Source: JAFGQU01 sp964483625
GTDB lineage: Bacteria > Omnitrophota > Gorgyraeia > Duberdicusellales > 4484-171
DNA length: 64,000 nucleotides
Assembly (NCBI GenBank): GCA_964483625.1
Contig: CAZABB010000003.1
Span: forward strand, 32,353 to 96,352
Direction of reading: 5' to 3'
The notes under the pieces were generated by a model. It made no database searches, was not told the origin of the DNA, and worked only from the letters and a program-made list of their open reading frames with translations. Made by a program: the position numbers and the translations under genes. This document shows, in pieces, positions 27,001 to 42,000 of this stretch. The stretch's first letter is position 1; each line of letters starts with the position of its first letter.

Positions 27001-30000
27001 AAGGTACTGAGTATGCCTGGACCTCAGCCTATTTACCTCTTATCCTGGGCAGTGTCGTTTCCACAAAAAAACATTATGGCCCCGCGGAAGTGAAAGAAAT
27101 CGTCGAACAAGCGATAGAACAGATTGTCCGGTTCTACAGAAAGCTGTCGATCCGTCAGCGCAGTGCTTTAACCGGTATGCCTACCTGTGAACAGCTTTTC
27201 CGTTATTTAATTACCGGAGACAAGAAAGGGGTGCCGAAGGATATCGTCACCAACAAGCAGAAGAGTCTTATCGACGTCTGCCGTGACTACTGGAAAGACG
27301 GAGAAGAGGGAATTATTTCTTTGATGTTGTTTGCCGGTGCGGGAGGAAGTGGAAAGACCAGTATCGCCAAAGCATTCATTGCCGAAGCGAAAGAAGCGCT
27401 CAGGACGCTTGCCGGAAGATACGATATTGACCTTGAAAATTTATTCCTTCTGTTTTCTTTCGACCGATATATTCTCCAGTACTCCGATAGAGAGATCGAT
27501 CCTATCACAGGGAAAACTACGGAAAATCCCGTTAAGAAGTTTCAAATAGCCCGTTTCGTGGAAGCCATGAAAGCTCTTCTGAAAGGGGAGGTGATTTACG
27601 CGCCGATTTTCGATTTTAAACAGCGAGGCAGATTAAGGATCGGCCGGACTCAGAGAGGGGTGGCGATATATAACCGGAGCAGTCCTTCTCCCCGGGCCGC
27701 GACGAAATATCTGAATCGTGCCGTTATTACCTTCGGCCCGGAAGCGGTGCAGGTGGAGGAAGAGATATGGAATGAAGGCGCGGAAGAATGGATTCCGGCA
27801 GAATCGGAGGGTATCCTCGAAGAAATAACGCCGGAGCATTATTCCTATGGACGGTTGTATCGTTTCGGAAGCATTTCCTGTGCCTTTCGCAGGGAGGAGA
27901 ATGAATCGGCGCCGGCGCAATTGGTGATTCGTATCGCCGATACCGATCATTACCTCATTCCGGATCAGGAAGGAGAATTTCAGGGAATACGCGTTGACGA
28001 ACGCGAGTGGTTTTTTGACAATGAGAAAGACGGTCTTTGTGAGTTTCGGGAACGTGTTGACGCCCGAGGGAAAATTTTTATCGCCGAGGGTATTCTGACC
28101 CTGATTGATGAAGACCTGAATCAGGATGCGGTTTCGGTATTCCTCGATGCTTTAGAATGGGCACGTATTTTACGCATGATCGTACGTGCCGAAAGTGAAA
28201 CGGGACGAAAAGGCGGAGTTGAAGAAGTGCTGGAAAAAAGAATCACCCTGCTTTATACCGAGGAAGCTCCGCACATCTATCCCACCCGGGACATTGCCCG
28301 TTTTGTGGTGAGCACCCAGACCCGTTCCGAAAGTGTGTTTGTTTATTTTACCACCGGGGCCCTGCAGGAGCCCCATCGATTAAGTAACGAACAACTGGAG
28401 GTTCTGGAAGAATTGGGGATTCAGCCCGAGCATCTTGTCGCAAGCTTACGGCGTATGCATCGTGAACAGCTGGAATATCGACTGCTTAACTGGTGTCTGG
28501 CCTATCCTCCGATCGCCGGAAGTTCTTTCTGGGTGTTCCACCTGGTCGACCCCAAGTTAGAGAAAGAAGTCGGGATTAAAAACGGTGTGGCATGTATTGA
28601 TAAAAGAGATTTATTAATGGTAAAAGTCGCACGGAACAGCGCGATTGCCGGGAGGTCGATCGAGGCGTTTTGCCGGTTTGTCGGCAATATATTAAAGAAA
28701 CGGCTGGGAGGATTAATGGTTCCTACCACGGTGTATGATGCTTCGGCACTAAGACGGGTCGTGCAGATCCCGGGGAGGGAAATAGAGCTGGGTCTGGTTA
28801 TTGTTCAGAGTAAGGTTGAAACGCTGAAAGAAAGAATAGATCTCCTTCTGGGAAATAGAGAGAAGATCATAACGTTGATGAAGGAAAGAAAATGGACCAG
28901 GGACGATGTGGCTGTTCAGAGGCAACACATCCGGCAATTGGAGGGAATCGATAGGGCCATGCGAGGATTGATCGATCAGTATTTTGGTTTACAGCGGGAG
29001 TTATGGCGGCGGGGCGTCATCGATGCCGATCCCCGCTTTATGGAAAAGTACGGGCTGATGCTGCTCAACGGCCGGGAAAAACTGGTTGTCATCGGTATCG
29101 ACGGATTGACGATTGAGCCGGCCCGGTTTAATTCCGGCATATATCTTTCTTCGGATATACGCCCTGAGGGATTGCCCCGGCATATCGAGGAATACTATAC
29201 GCGCCGGGCCAGGGAGGTTACCGCTGAATTTAACGAAGTGTTCAGGAAAGGGATGAATGAAAAACTCCCTGTTCCCGATGCCGCGGACGTTTCGATGCAC
29301 GCTCTTTATATGCATCAGATCGTAAGTGAGCTTCGCCGTCCGAAAAAGAGGTTTTTGCGGGAAGGGTTTGCGCATATAGATTTCCGGGGTATTTCTCCTA
29401 TATTCTTCTGGATCAAACTGTATCTTGATACCATGTATGTGCCGGGAACGTATCAGTATGAAATGATCGAAGGGATTTATGAAAAGATGATGGGAGAATA
29501 CTTTGAAGAATTCATGCAGACGGAAGAAGACGCGGAAGTGTTCGCTTTGCTCTATAGGATTGCTTTGGAAGTCATGCGGGAAGAACGTGTCCCTCTGACG
29601 CCGATTACGGTGAACATGCTCATTCAGGAGTTGATCCAGTACCAGCAGACAAAAAATCATTATGCGTTAGGGAACGGAGCGTTGATGGTCTCTTCGGATT
29701 CGGTCTTGCCGGGAGAAGCTGCCGACGATAATGAAAATGATGCTCCGCGGCAGCTTCGCTTGTTTAATTATGTACCGATCATGTTGATGATTATGTCGGG
29801 GGCTGGCGATGTTTTTCTTAAAGACGCTGCCAGCGAAGCATTATGGATTATGTTCCTCGGCATTCTCACCGGTATTCTCATCGTCTTTCTTGCCGTTGAT
29901 GTGGGGCGTATGCTTTACATCCGGAGTATGGGCAGACCATTGTCGACTATAGATCTGGTGCGTTTCTTCCTGGAACTGGTGGTTATCGTTGCCGGTGTAT

Positions 30001-33000
30001 ATATGCTGACGTCTCTTGCCTGTCAGTACCTGGACGGACTGTTTTCTCTGGGATTACTGGGGAGCGTCGTATTCATGGGGAGTATGAGTTCTGTAGGTTC
30101 GGTCACTCTCGAAAGAGAAGAGATGATCCTTCACGCCTTTGAAACAATGAATTTCCGCCGCAAGGCAATGCAGTGGATCCATGACAAGCGATCAGAAGAT
30201 AATACGATAACCCCGGTGATTGTGGCCAATCGATCGTCGGGATATCTATTTACCGCTGGTCTTATGGAGAAAAGATCCAGAATCGAGATAAGTAAATATT
30301 CCCGGGCGCTTTTGCGTAGAATAGTATTTTTGGAAGGGAAAGGAAGCTGGATTACAATCGCTGTGGTTATAGTAATTTTCCTGACGCGGGTGATGTTTGA
30401 CCACGGCTGGATAGAAAAAGACACGGCGAGTTACACGTTTTCGGTGATTATTCTTCTGCCGCTAGGGGGGATTCTCGTGTGGCATGCGATGCTCTTTTTT
30501 CTGAACCGCGAAGATGGTGAGTATTTCCTTTGTGAGCGTTTCATACCCAAGGAGCTGAAAGCGTTGGGAGTCGCTGATATCAGGGTCGTGACCGGGATGA
30601 CCATACGTTCGGCGTCATACGAGAATGAAATCAATCGTGATACGCTTCGCATCGAGAAGATTTCCCAAAAGGATTGGTATCTTCTGATGCGTAGAGATGT
30701 ACTGCCCCTGGTGGTTGATGCTACCGCTCGTAAGGAGTCGACCCGCCTGCCGCTTGCCTTTATGGGGTATCAATTATTTTTCTTTTTGAAGGAGGCGTTA
30801 TACACCGCCCGAAAACGTGGCTGGGAGAACGATATGTCTCCCGAAGACGTATCATCTGTCCGTTTCGAATTTGACGGAAAAGGGATCTCAATCCATTGGG
30901 TTCTCTGGCCGGAGCCGGTTAAAATCGCTTCTGGATGGGCCAGGGAACTTATCGATGCGTACAATCTAAACTCCTTTCCCGAACAGGAGAAGGTCATCGA
31001 TCAGGAGGGATATCGGATTGGGTTTGCCGGGGACGGTCCGTCGCGATCCGTAGCTTCCCTTTGGCAGGTTGCCCTGGAAGCCGAATTTCTTCCTGTTTTT
31101 ATACAGGATTTCCGTCAGGGCAAACGGCATCCTTTCGATGACGTTTCCGTACGGTTGTCTCCCTTGGGACGGGAATTGTTTGAAAAAACCTATTCTCATC
31201 ACGTCAGTCATTACTGTAAGATGATATGGACTTTATGTTCATTTATGGCTGCGGCCGGTTCAGGTGAGATGCGTAACGGGAGTTTCTTTGTTCTGGATAT
31301 GGATGGTGTGCTTCTGGAGAGGAGGCAGGAAATCATTCCCTTCGTGTTGGAAGAAAAAATCGCCTTTCTCCTTTCCCATGGCCATACCGTTGTCATAGTT
31401 TCCCGGGCGGGTAAAGATACAATAGGGGAGAAAGTAAAGTATCCTCTGAAACGATTTACCCTGCAATATCAGGAGTATTATCCCGGTGCGGTGGAGGCGT
31501 TGGAAGATCGCCTTTTTATTCTTTCCACAGAAGGAGGAGAGAATAAGAGAGCCGTACTCGGTGAGTTTTTACAGAAACATGATGTGCCTGGTACGGTATT
31601 GATTATCGGCGATAATGAACATGGGCTGAGCTCGATTGACAGGGAAATGAAGGAGGCGTTTCCTGACGGAGGGGTATACTTTATCGAGGTAAGCGATACC
31701 GTAGACACTTTTTATCTCTTCCGGTTCCTTGTCGACTCGGGAATGTTCATTGCGCGAAAAAATGGTGAAGAGGACGAATTGCCCGATACGTCTTTTCTTT
31801 GTCTGACCGGTATCATCGCTGCTATCCTCCTTCCTTTTTCTCTGAGACATGCTGTATCGGCGGAGCAGGTTTTTTGCTTTCTGTTCTGCATTTCCAGTAT
31901 TATTTCGCTCGGGCATGTTTTATCGGGAGTTCGGGGCGGACAAAAGGGAAATGGTTCGCTATCCGGTGCCATAGAAGATATAGAGTCCATGAGTATAGAA
32001 GCCGTAAAGAAGGCTGTGAATGGCGACAAAGTCATTGAAGCCAGCGGCAGTCCCCGGGGAGGAAAATTCTTTATCTGGACCAGGGATAGTTGTCTGGGTA
32101 TGTTGGGTGTCCTGCGATGGGTAGAGAGATTATTGAGGCAGGGTAATTGCGTCCCGGGCGAGTCGTGGCTCGAGGTTATCGAGAAAAACGTAGTCTTGCT
32201 TTTGGCTCATGTCCGAGAGGATGGGGCTGCCCCGGTGAATCTGGGACAGAAACGGTGGTATACGTTGCTGGGAAAACGTCATTTTCTTTCCCGTTTCCTT
32301 GACCGCTTCGTGTATGATCATTATGATCCCCGTTATGAAACGGCTTTTATGAAACGTAATGGTATGGCTTACGATAATAACGCTTTGCTGATAACCGCCG
32401 CCGCGGAGTATTATCAGATATGCGCCGAATATGATCCGGAGCGGGCGGATTCGTTTCTCAAGAAATGGTATCCCGTACTTTGTCGCTTGCTCCGGTGGTA
32501 TTGGGACCACGCCGATGAGAGACGGGAGGTAATTCATGCGCAGGGACGGTTTGCCACTTGGATGGATTCGGTCAATAAACGAGGGCACATCGGTCTTATT
32601 CAGATTCTCTACCTGAACGCTTTGTATGCCTGCGCCGAATTATCGCAGAGATACATAGCGGCGGGTGGGAAGGCGGAAACGATCCGGGCCGCACGCCGGG
32701 AGAGAGAGGTCTGCCGGATGTTGGCACAGCGGGTGAAAGAGAATCTCCTGTCGGAATTCTGGGTTGAGAATGGTGATGGCACCGGGTATCTTCTCGACTG
32801 GATAGATGAGGTAGGCGAACCCGTTGTCCATTTCGATACCGCAACCAATTTACTGGCGATCTATCTGGGAGTTCTCGGCGAAGAACGGATACGGAGCGTG
32901 TTTACTTACATTGAACATGCCGGAATCGATCGGCAAGGGTTAATTATGACCCGCTATCCTTCGATGTTTCCTGAACGTTATGTGGACCGGGGATACAAAT

Positions 33001-36000
33001 TCATCGGAATGAAAGATTATCACGGAGGCAATACCTGTTGGCTGTGGCTGGAGGGGCTTTATCTCGGTGCTCTTTGCCGGGCGGCGGAACGGCGGGTATT
33101 CTCTTATGGAGAGCCGTATTATAGGAAAGCCGCCGAGAGGGTGGAAATACTTCATGCCGCTTTAACCGGGAAAGGGGAGATATATGAGGTGGCCGATGTC
33201 CGGGGTAATCCGCGGATATGGTGGCTCGGCCCGTGGCCGTGCCATCGCAGTCAAGGCCAGTTCTTCTGGGCCGCGGGGATGATCCTGGGAGGGATTACGC
33301 ATTTTAAGATGAGGGAAGAACCAGGTCTTTCCGGCAGGTCGCTTAAAGATGTTTTTGCTGCGGGGAAGAAACTGGCGGTGCTGCGGCGCAGTTACGAAGA
33401 AAAATTGATTGTCGCGGTGATTCCTGCCGTGTTGATCGGGATTGTCTTGTTTCTTTTATACGTTTTTTCCGTGGGAGGAGAGGAAATATCTATTCTCCCC
33501 GCAGGTTTTTCTCCCCTGCTGGGAGGGATGATCTTGGGAGTACCGGATATGTCCCGGCCGTTGACTCGCTTGAAGAAAGCATATAAAGACGGGAGGGATT
33601 TTCTGGAACGCGTCGGATTACGTTGGTATGAAACGATTTCTCTTAGTAAAGCCTTCCGGTTATTGAAGGCAAGGAACAATCATCTTGAGTTTGAAGAAAA
33701 GACGATCATGGATTGTATTATGAAAAATATTGTAATTCGGATTATCGATTTCAGGAACGTAGGCGCGGACGTCCAGGAAGAGAGGATAAGCCTTTTGAAT
33801 ATATTACGGATTGTTTCGTCTCTCTATCAGAAGCAGCATGATTCTTTGCGTTCGGTCATCGTGAAAGAACTGTTTTATCCCGAACTGGAGCAATTACTCA
33901 TCCCTTCGCCCTATGTGGATCCGGAGGCAAGTCAGGTGCGTATTCATAGGGTAGAGGAGAACATTGTTCGTTTCTGCGAAGAAGGATTGGGAGTCGATAC
34001 GGATTTGCGTGTGATCAATTCCCAACGCGCGTGTCTTCGGCCGAGTAAATACCATTGGATTACGCTTACCCTGAACGGCCGCAGATACGTCCGGCTGGTA
34101 CCGGCGAATCTGCTTCTGGTCGACCTTTTACGGGAAGAATTCGGCATCACCTCGGTGCAGAAATCCTGCGCGAGCGGAGAGTGCGGTGTCTGTGCGGTGA
34201 TCCTGAACGGCAGAGCACTGACCAGCTGTATCGTGTTGGCGGTAGAGGCTGACGGCGCGGAAATCGAGATTTCTGAGTCGTCGTCAAACCGCTTCTTCCA
34301 ATGCCGCGGCTGTCAACGGGCGGCGGAAGCGGTGTGCCGCAGCTATCTCCGGCAAGGCAGTCTATCGTCGGGTGCGGTGTCTGAAGAAGATATACGGCAA
34401 GCCTTAGCCGGCCAGTTCTGCGCCTGTACCGGATTATCGTCACCCGCGTTGCTCAGGGAAATGAGAAGGATGTTTCAAACAGAAGAAAGGGGGAAGGTGC
34501 GGAAAGATATGGTGAAAATTCCCACACCGCATCCGTCCAATCTAATTCCTACCAGTGGAATCCCTCCGTTTGATTATTATACGCCTCGGACGCGCGAAGA
34601 ACTGTTCGCCATCGTCGAACACGCCGCGAGCCGCTCACGAAATTGGATTGTCCGTGCCGGCGGCACGGATTTAGTGAGTCGTTTCAAACAGACCGCAGGT
34701 ACGTCGCACTATCCGGAGGTCGTCATCTCTCTGCGTCTGATAGAGGAATGTAGTGTAGTTGAGGTACGTGATGGCAGGGTACGCATTGGCGCGGGAATTA
34801 CCCAGAGCGATTTAATTGACCGCCGCCGAAATCCGAAGTTGGTCGAGTTTTTCCATACCGTTTTACCGGCATTGCCGCAGGTGATCGGCGTGATGAGTTC
34901 CGGCCGGATCCGGGAGAGCGCCACGATTGTGGGAAATGTAACTCGCGCGTCGACTCGCGGCGATTTGATCCCGGTCTTGATGGTGATGGGTACCGAAGTG
35001 GTCGTTGTGCATCGGAATGCCGACGGTCGTATCGTCGAAAGAACGGTTCCTTTACCGGAATTTTTATGGGCGGTTCCTCGCTTGAAAGAAGAAAAGCAAA
35101 TCGTCGTTGCGATTAAAATCCCTCTTGCCGCGCGGCGTCAAGTCGTATTCGCAAAAGTAGGCGGTCGGCAGACTGAAGGTCAGTTCAAATGTAAAGTGAA
35201 TGTGGCCGCCGGCTGGGAGCATCCGAAACAAGGCTTTCCGGTATTGCGGGTGGCCTATGGCGGTATCCGGCGGCGGGCGGAGCTGATCGATCCGGGACTT
35301 ACTGCGGGGTTAGTACAAAATTGGTATAAACAGGATGGGCATCTTTCCGATGAGGACCTTAGGGAATTTGCCTGTGCCAGTACCGTCCACTATACCGATG
35401 AACAATATCATCCCGCGTTTCATGATCGGATTCACCGCGGATACGCCCAGCGGGTTGCTTTTACGCAACAGATAGGAGCGGAGTTGTTACGAGAACTTTT
35501 TCCTGAAAGTACTGCAGACTATCCTGTTCCCATCGAAATTCCGGCATCGTTTCATTATCATCGGCCCATGCGTCAAATAACGACAGGAGGAATTGATACC
35601 GCTGATCGTTATCCGGTAATGACGGCCGATACCGTCGTTTTTGATATCCTTTATGGTCACCGTTCGCTGCGGGTAATCGAGGATATTCCCGCTTACGTCC
35701 TCGCGCGCGCTCAATGGAAACAGCTGTTTCGTGACCTTTCCCGCCGTTTTCCCGACGATGCGGCGCAGAAATTAATCAATACCGTGAAAAGGCGGATCGC
35801 TCAGGAACGAGAGTACGCAAAAAGACAGGCGGTAAAAGCACAGATAGCGACGTTGGAGCCGACGGTAAAGACAGAACATACGTATGTTCCTGATGTGGCC
35901 CAACGTTTACGGGCGGTATTCGGTGATGATTATTATCACGTACTGCCGTTGCGCATCCGGGATATCCCACGGGTATGGGAGAAATACGGTACTCATTTTG

Positions 36001-39000
36001 TGCGCCGCGATGAAGACGGGGCGTTATGTTTCCGCGCCCGGCTGAAGCGTATCGGAGTGAGTGAAGAAATGGCTGCATTTCTTTCTGACCCGGTACAGCG
36101 GGGTGTGGTATTTGGTAAAGACGTTCCCCGGGAGATAACCGACGAAGCATTTCAACAAATCAGATTGTTTTATCTCTGTGATAATTCTGGTTTTATTGCG
36201 AGTCCTAATACCGTAGTGGGCTTTGTCTATGCCCGTAATAAAAATGATCTATCCCGCATTGTACAGGATATCGAAGTTAAACTGATGCCGCTTGATCCGG
36301 TAACGACGATTGCCGAGGCACCCGCATATCAGGACAGACAGACTTATCAGCGGGGCGCGGAAGCACACGTCCCGGAAGGGGAGAATTCCGGTGAACTGCG
36401 CAGGAATATCGGCATGAGAAGTATTCCGACCATCGGCCAACGCAGTGAATTGGCCGTCTTTAATCTTTTTGACCAATCCGCTGTCTCGGAAATCACGCTG
36501 TTCAGCGATACGCAGAAGTCGGCGCGGACTCTTGTCTGGCTGAGAAAGCTTACCGGTGTCGCTGCGCGGCTGGTTATGACTCCGGCTGCCGGGGCGTTTG
36601 GAAAAAACCTGTTTGTCGACGCGCCGCTGGCCGGATTCTTGATTCAAGGAATGCGACAGAAAATGAGGAGCGTCGCCGCGGTTTCGCGTCGAGGCGCGTT
36701 TTTGCTCGATTCTGAGAAAATATTTGACGCGCGCAGTGTGGGAGCGAATTTCCATTTGGAGTATACGTATGACGAACAAGGGAAAATAAGAGCACTCACG
36801 GCACGTATCGACGTGGATAATGGATCTGTGCCGCTGATAGAGGAGGTCAATGAAGAGTTGTTGAACCGGTTCAAAATATTGACCGTGCCGATGATGGATA
36901 TCACGGCATTTGGGTATCATACCAATATCGAATGGTGCCCGTACGGGATACGGGGATTTAACGCCGAGCTGTCGTTGACGGTAATGAATCAGATGATTGC
37001 CGATATCGCCCGGCATATTGCGCAAAAATACAACCGGGATGAATGGGAGGTGTTCTGGGAGGTGTGGCAGATGAATTTGCCGGATGACCCGCGCCTTACG
37101 GCAGTTATCGAAAAAACGAAACAACACCGTCTGCCGAAAGAAGATGAAGATTCGTTTCTCGGCCAGGCATTGGTGATCAAACACGCGGTCTTTCCCGGTA
37201 TGTCCGCGCGCGGCAGTCTCATCCGGCATGGGCCGGGACAATGGGGGATGAACATCCCTGCCTATGAGTTCGGCACGAAACTGGGAGAGACGTTTGAGCA
37301 GGCGTTCAATGATATCCTTGGCCAGCGGTTTTCAGCACAGAAATTGTTACACATCAGTCATCGGGAAGTTATCTGTGCCGGACCGGACGAGTCCGGTGAT
37401 GATGTGGTCGGTCTCAAAACAACCGATGCTTCCGCTTCGACGGAAAAACTGCAGGCACTCGCTCAGGATATTATCGAGAGCGGGTTACAAGTCATCCGGC
37501 AGGATGAACGGTTTTGCATTGAGGGAGATCCCAAATCAGTGCGTATCTTTGATCATCAAAGCAATCGACCTGTAGAATATTTTGATGCGTTGGAGATGGC
37601 GATGACAGAGCTAAACCGGCGGGAAATCCAGGGGAGTATAGACTGGAAGATTACCGATACAAATATTATCGATCATTCCGCGATCGGCACCGCACAGATG
37701 CGCGTTGAATACGATGCCGAGGCGGGGCGACTCGCGGTTACGGATATTGTCATCGTAGCGTCTGCCGGGAAGATCATGAGCGAAGAGCGTGCCGCCGAAA
37801 ATATCCGCGGCGGGATTATGCAGACATTGCCGTTTCTTATCGTCGGCCGCGACCATGATGAATACCGCCAGCATTCCTTGGATCGTGCCAATGTCGTCAT
37901 CCATTTTGTGCCCGGCTTTCTCGACCATGCCATCGGGATCGGGGAATTCCCGGTACCGCTGACTATGGCTGCCGGACTTCATGTGCTTGGCCAGACTGAC
38001 GCCGACATCACGGGCCTGCCTGTGCGGGAAGAAACTTTGTTTCATGAATCTCCGCTGGCGGCAGGAGGGGGGCTTTTATTGTTCCTTCCGGCAGAAGGCC
38101 TCCTGTTCGAGGCAAAGTATTCCTTTCCCGTTCTCTTTATCGGTGCCGTTATCTTTATCTCCGCGGCAATCGGTTTTCTTTTCTTTTTGCGGAAACAAGA
38201 AGGTTCAATTATCCCTATCCTCGATGCGTTCTGTCCCTGTGTGACGGTATTGTCGTTTTTGATTCTGGGGTATGCTTTCTATCGCCATACTTTCTCAACG
38301 TGGTATGTTCTTCTCAGTGTAACCGTCGGCATTGCCGCGTTGATCGCCATGCGGTGCGCGAAAATCTCATTGGAAATCGCTGCCCAGGACGTAGCGGCAC
38401 TCAAACATTTCGGGTACAAAAAACGCGAGTGCCTGTGTACCTCGGGAATCTATTCGGTATTGAGACACCCTTATTATAATATGTTCCGTCTTTTAGCGAC
38501 GTACAGCATCCTTCTGTACCCTTCTCTCTACACGGTTCTTGGCGGAATGTTTATTTTTCTCTATACCGAATATGCGGCGCATGTTGAAGAACAGTATCTC
38601 GAGGCAGAATACGGCGATGAATTCCGCATGTATCGCGATGAGGTTCCTGCCTGGCTGCATCAGTTTCCCGGCCGGTTTCTCTTGGTCCTTACGGCAATGG
38701 CGGTGGTGATCTATGTTCCCTGGCCGGCCGTAATTTCTTGGTTTGTCGTCGCCGGACTGTTCTTTCTGGGAGGGATCGATGATGTGGGACGCGACAGTAG
38801 ATCCGAGAATAGAGACTGTGTGTGTTGCGGTTTAAAGGATCGTTATACCGATGTATTCCTTGATGAGGCCGGGGTATGTAATTTCTGCAGGGATTTTGCA
38901 CGCCGCAAAGACACCGATGAAGGTCTACAGAAAGTTTTGTCGGAAAACAGGGAGGAACAACTGGAATATCTTGGCTCTCTCTTTGCCGCTGAAAGAAAGA

Positions 39001-42000
39001 GAACCGGGCAAAGGGGCCGTTCTTACGATGTTCTCGCCATGGTCAGCGGAGGAAAAGATAGTATCGCGATGTTATATGAATTGATAGCGATACACCGATT
39101 AAGAGTCTTGATCTATACCGATACTTCAGGCATACAGACCTCGACCGGGGTCGAAAACATTAGGGATGCGATGCAGACATTACATATTCCTCCCTCAAAT
39201 TGGGTACATAACGATACGAATGCGGGGGTAGAAATATTTACTCCTTACCTGAGAAACAGGCAGTTACGGAATGCATTGCACCCGTGTACTTTCTGTAATT
39301 TTTTTCGAAAAAATCTTGTTGTAAGAGCGTATGAAACCGCAGCGCAATACGGTATTACCCTTATCGTCGACGGACAATCATATAAGGATATGGCCATATT
39401 CGATAACTATTATGCTCAACAGAGGCAGATAGCGAGCCGTTTTATCAGAGAGCATCCGGAAGAGACAGATTTGATTTCGGAACGTTACGGATACAGTGAT
39501 TTCTACGATAGAGACTGGCTGCGGGAAAGATTCCCTTATATCCGGCAGATTTCGTACTGGCAGGAAATCTTTTACGATATGGACTATTATGTGGACTTTA
39601 TAAAACGTGAGCTGAAATGGAAGGCGGATAGAGAGCCCTGTACTACTTTATGTTATATCCCGGAACTTAAAAGACTCCTGTGGGAGGTTTTTGAAATAAA
39701 CGGCGGGCAGAACGGATACATTCCGCCTCATGAGTGGATAAAAGCTTTTGAACGGCGTATCGGAGCAAGACGGAAAATTATGAACGGAAAGGCCTGGCCT
39801 GGTTCGGAGGCTGAAACGATACAACGGATCAAAGGAATACTGAGCCTTTTCGATATGGATATGGAAGATTTACTGGTTCAGTTAGACCAAGACAAGCAAC
39901 GGAAAGCCAGAGAAATATTGGCGAGATTCCAGGGAGAAAAAGAATCTGCTCAAAAGGGATTTGCTTTTCTGCCAATATTGGTTGTTCCAGGAGCGATAAC
40001 GGAATTTCAGCAGTTATCTCCTCCCATCATCCAGTATATCCTTATTTTTGTTTTCCTCCTGATACTATCTCTGTATATTGCTTTTCTTCTGCGGGAAAAG
40101 AAAAGGTTCTCTAAAGAAAGGAAATATTCACAGCGTTTTGAACATGAAATTGTTCTCCCCGCCCACGAATCATGGCAGGCAGTGAGAGGGGTATTGCTGG
40201 ATACGGTACGGGATGGTTGGCGAGAGCTATCGGCATATGGAATTGAGACCGGCAGGTATCAGAATCCCCAAAATTGGCGGTTTAGTGAAATCGAGGGTGT
40301 ACAGCGGTATATTCTGCGGACACTTTCGGGAGAAAGACGGTTCCTGGCGCTGGTTACCTTAAGCTTTACCCGGATGCTCATATCGGCCTTTTCTGATCAT
40401 TGGGAAACCGCCGGGCCCCCGCAATTACTTCAGACCTATCTGGATGAGAAAGAGCGCTTCGTAAAGTTGACCCGGGCCGCCTTAGCCGGGCTGACGCCGC
40501 GGGAGACCGAACGGTATCTGGCGGGAGACGAGGCTGTGGTTCATAAAGTCTTTCGTGCCGTTTCTCCTCTATCTCCCGAACGGGTGGGATCGTTCTTTGC
40601 CCGGAAAAAACACCGGGATCTTTTAACGTACTTTTCGCAAGGCCCACCCGAACATTCGATAGAAACCGCGACCCGCCGTTTTTTTGCTTCACAACGGTTT
40701 TTCGGATCATCACGGTATGCTTCCCGGATAGCGATTGTCCGAACCCATCTCCATACCTGCATTTTCCACGGAATAGATCATTCCAAGACCGATGCCGTCA
40801 TCGATATTGTCGGCAGGGAATTGGAAGAAAATCCCCGCGCGAAAATCCTCATAGTCTGTCCTTACCTCGTAACCATGGACGCGCTGGAACATGCGTTAAC
40901 TCACGCTCCCTTATTGGAAGGAAAAGCGCACGTCGTTACCTATCGCGCTTCCACCGGTACTCCGCACCGGCGTGCCATATTGAGCCGGTTCCGTCAGGCC
41001 GAAATACTTATTGCCCAGACAGCAAAAATGGCCGAAATCGGTACGTTACCGGATACGGTCGATGTCGTTATTTTTTATGCGCCCGATTCGAACGAGGACA
41101 GGATCATAAACAGATTCTCCTCTCTGCCGGAACGCGTCCATATTCTGATCGCCAAAGGGACCAAAGACGTGGGACTATCCCGTATTGCCGGAGAAAAGAT
41201 TACGTATCCTCCAGCGGCGTATGCATTTCTTCCCCTGCTGGCTGGCGGATATCTGACCGGGGATTTCGGATACAATATGTGGCTGCTTGGATCATGTTTT
41301 CTTGCGTGTCTTATCCTTGCCGGAATTCAACTGCCTTTGTGGCCCGACGCTTCCGGCCGGGACGACATTTCCCGGCGGGAAAATGAAGATATCGTGCTCA
41401 CCCTGGCTGATGGAGATGAGTTCATCGTTGGCAACCAGGGCGTTCCTTATCGGATATTCGGAATCGACATTCTTACCTGGACGATTGCCCGGGGAATCGC
41501 CCAAAGAGAGTATATCGAGTGGGTCGAGAGGATGATAGAACAGAGAAAGACTTTGTTACATACGATGATGCGTAGACGTTCCCGGCCGCACGCCGGTAAT
41601 ATGAGCGAAATCGAAGAAAAAATAAAATGGTGGTGTGACCAGACAGGAATGGCTTTACCCGGTAACTGGCAGACCTATAAATCCACGCCGCGCCGAGAAG
41701 ATCGTATACGCTATCTTGATGCCTGGATTGAGGTTTTTCTCGCCGAAGGATTATGTGTCCAGACCGATCCCGGGGTCGCCCGGGCCTATCGTCTCTTCGG
41801 CATACAGAGGCTCTGGCAGGTGCCTTTTTGGGATATTCCCATCTGGCCGGTTACCGAGGAAGGGATAATACGGGGAGATCTGATCGGGTGGATGAGAGAC
41901 TCTCGGATTCAGATTCCCGGCGAATACTTTCAAGCGGAGAAGAAATCGCTTGTTGCATTATTCGGGTCGCATCATTTTTCCGCATCTAAAAAAACGCAGG

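Noticed and set aside
36249..37241. 330-codon minus-strand frame opposite the molybdenum domain
   Set aside because: It lies wholly antisense to well-conserved XDH-type sequence, has no domain or ribosome binding site, and is His/Arg-rich as expected of a shadow frame. The same holds for the other minus-strand frames under the giant gene.
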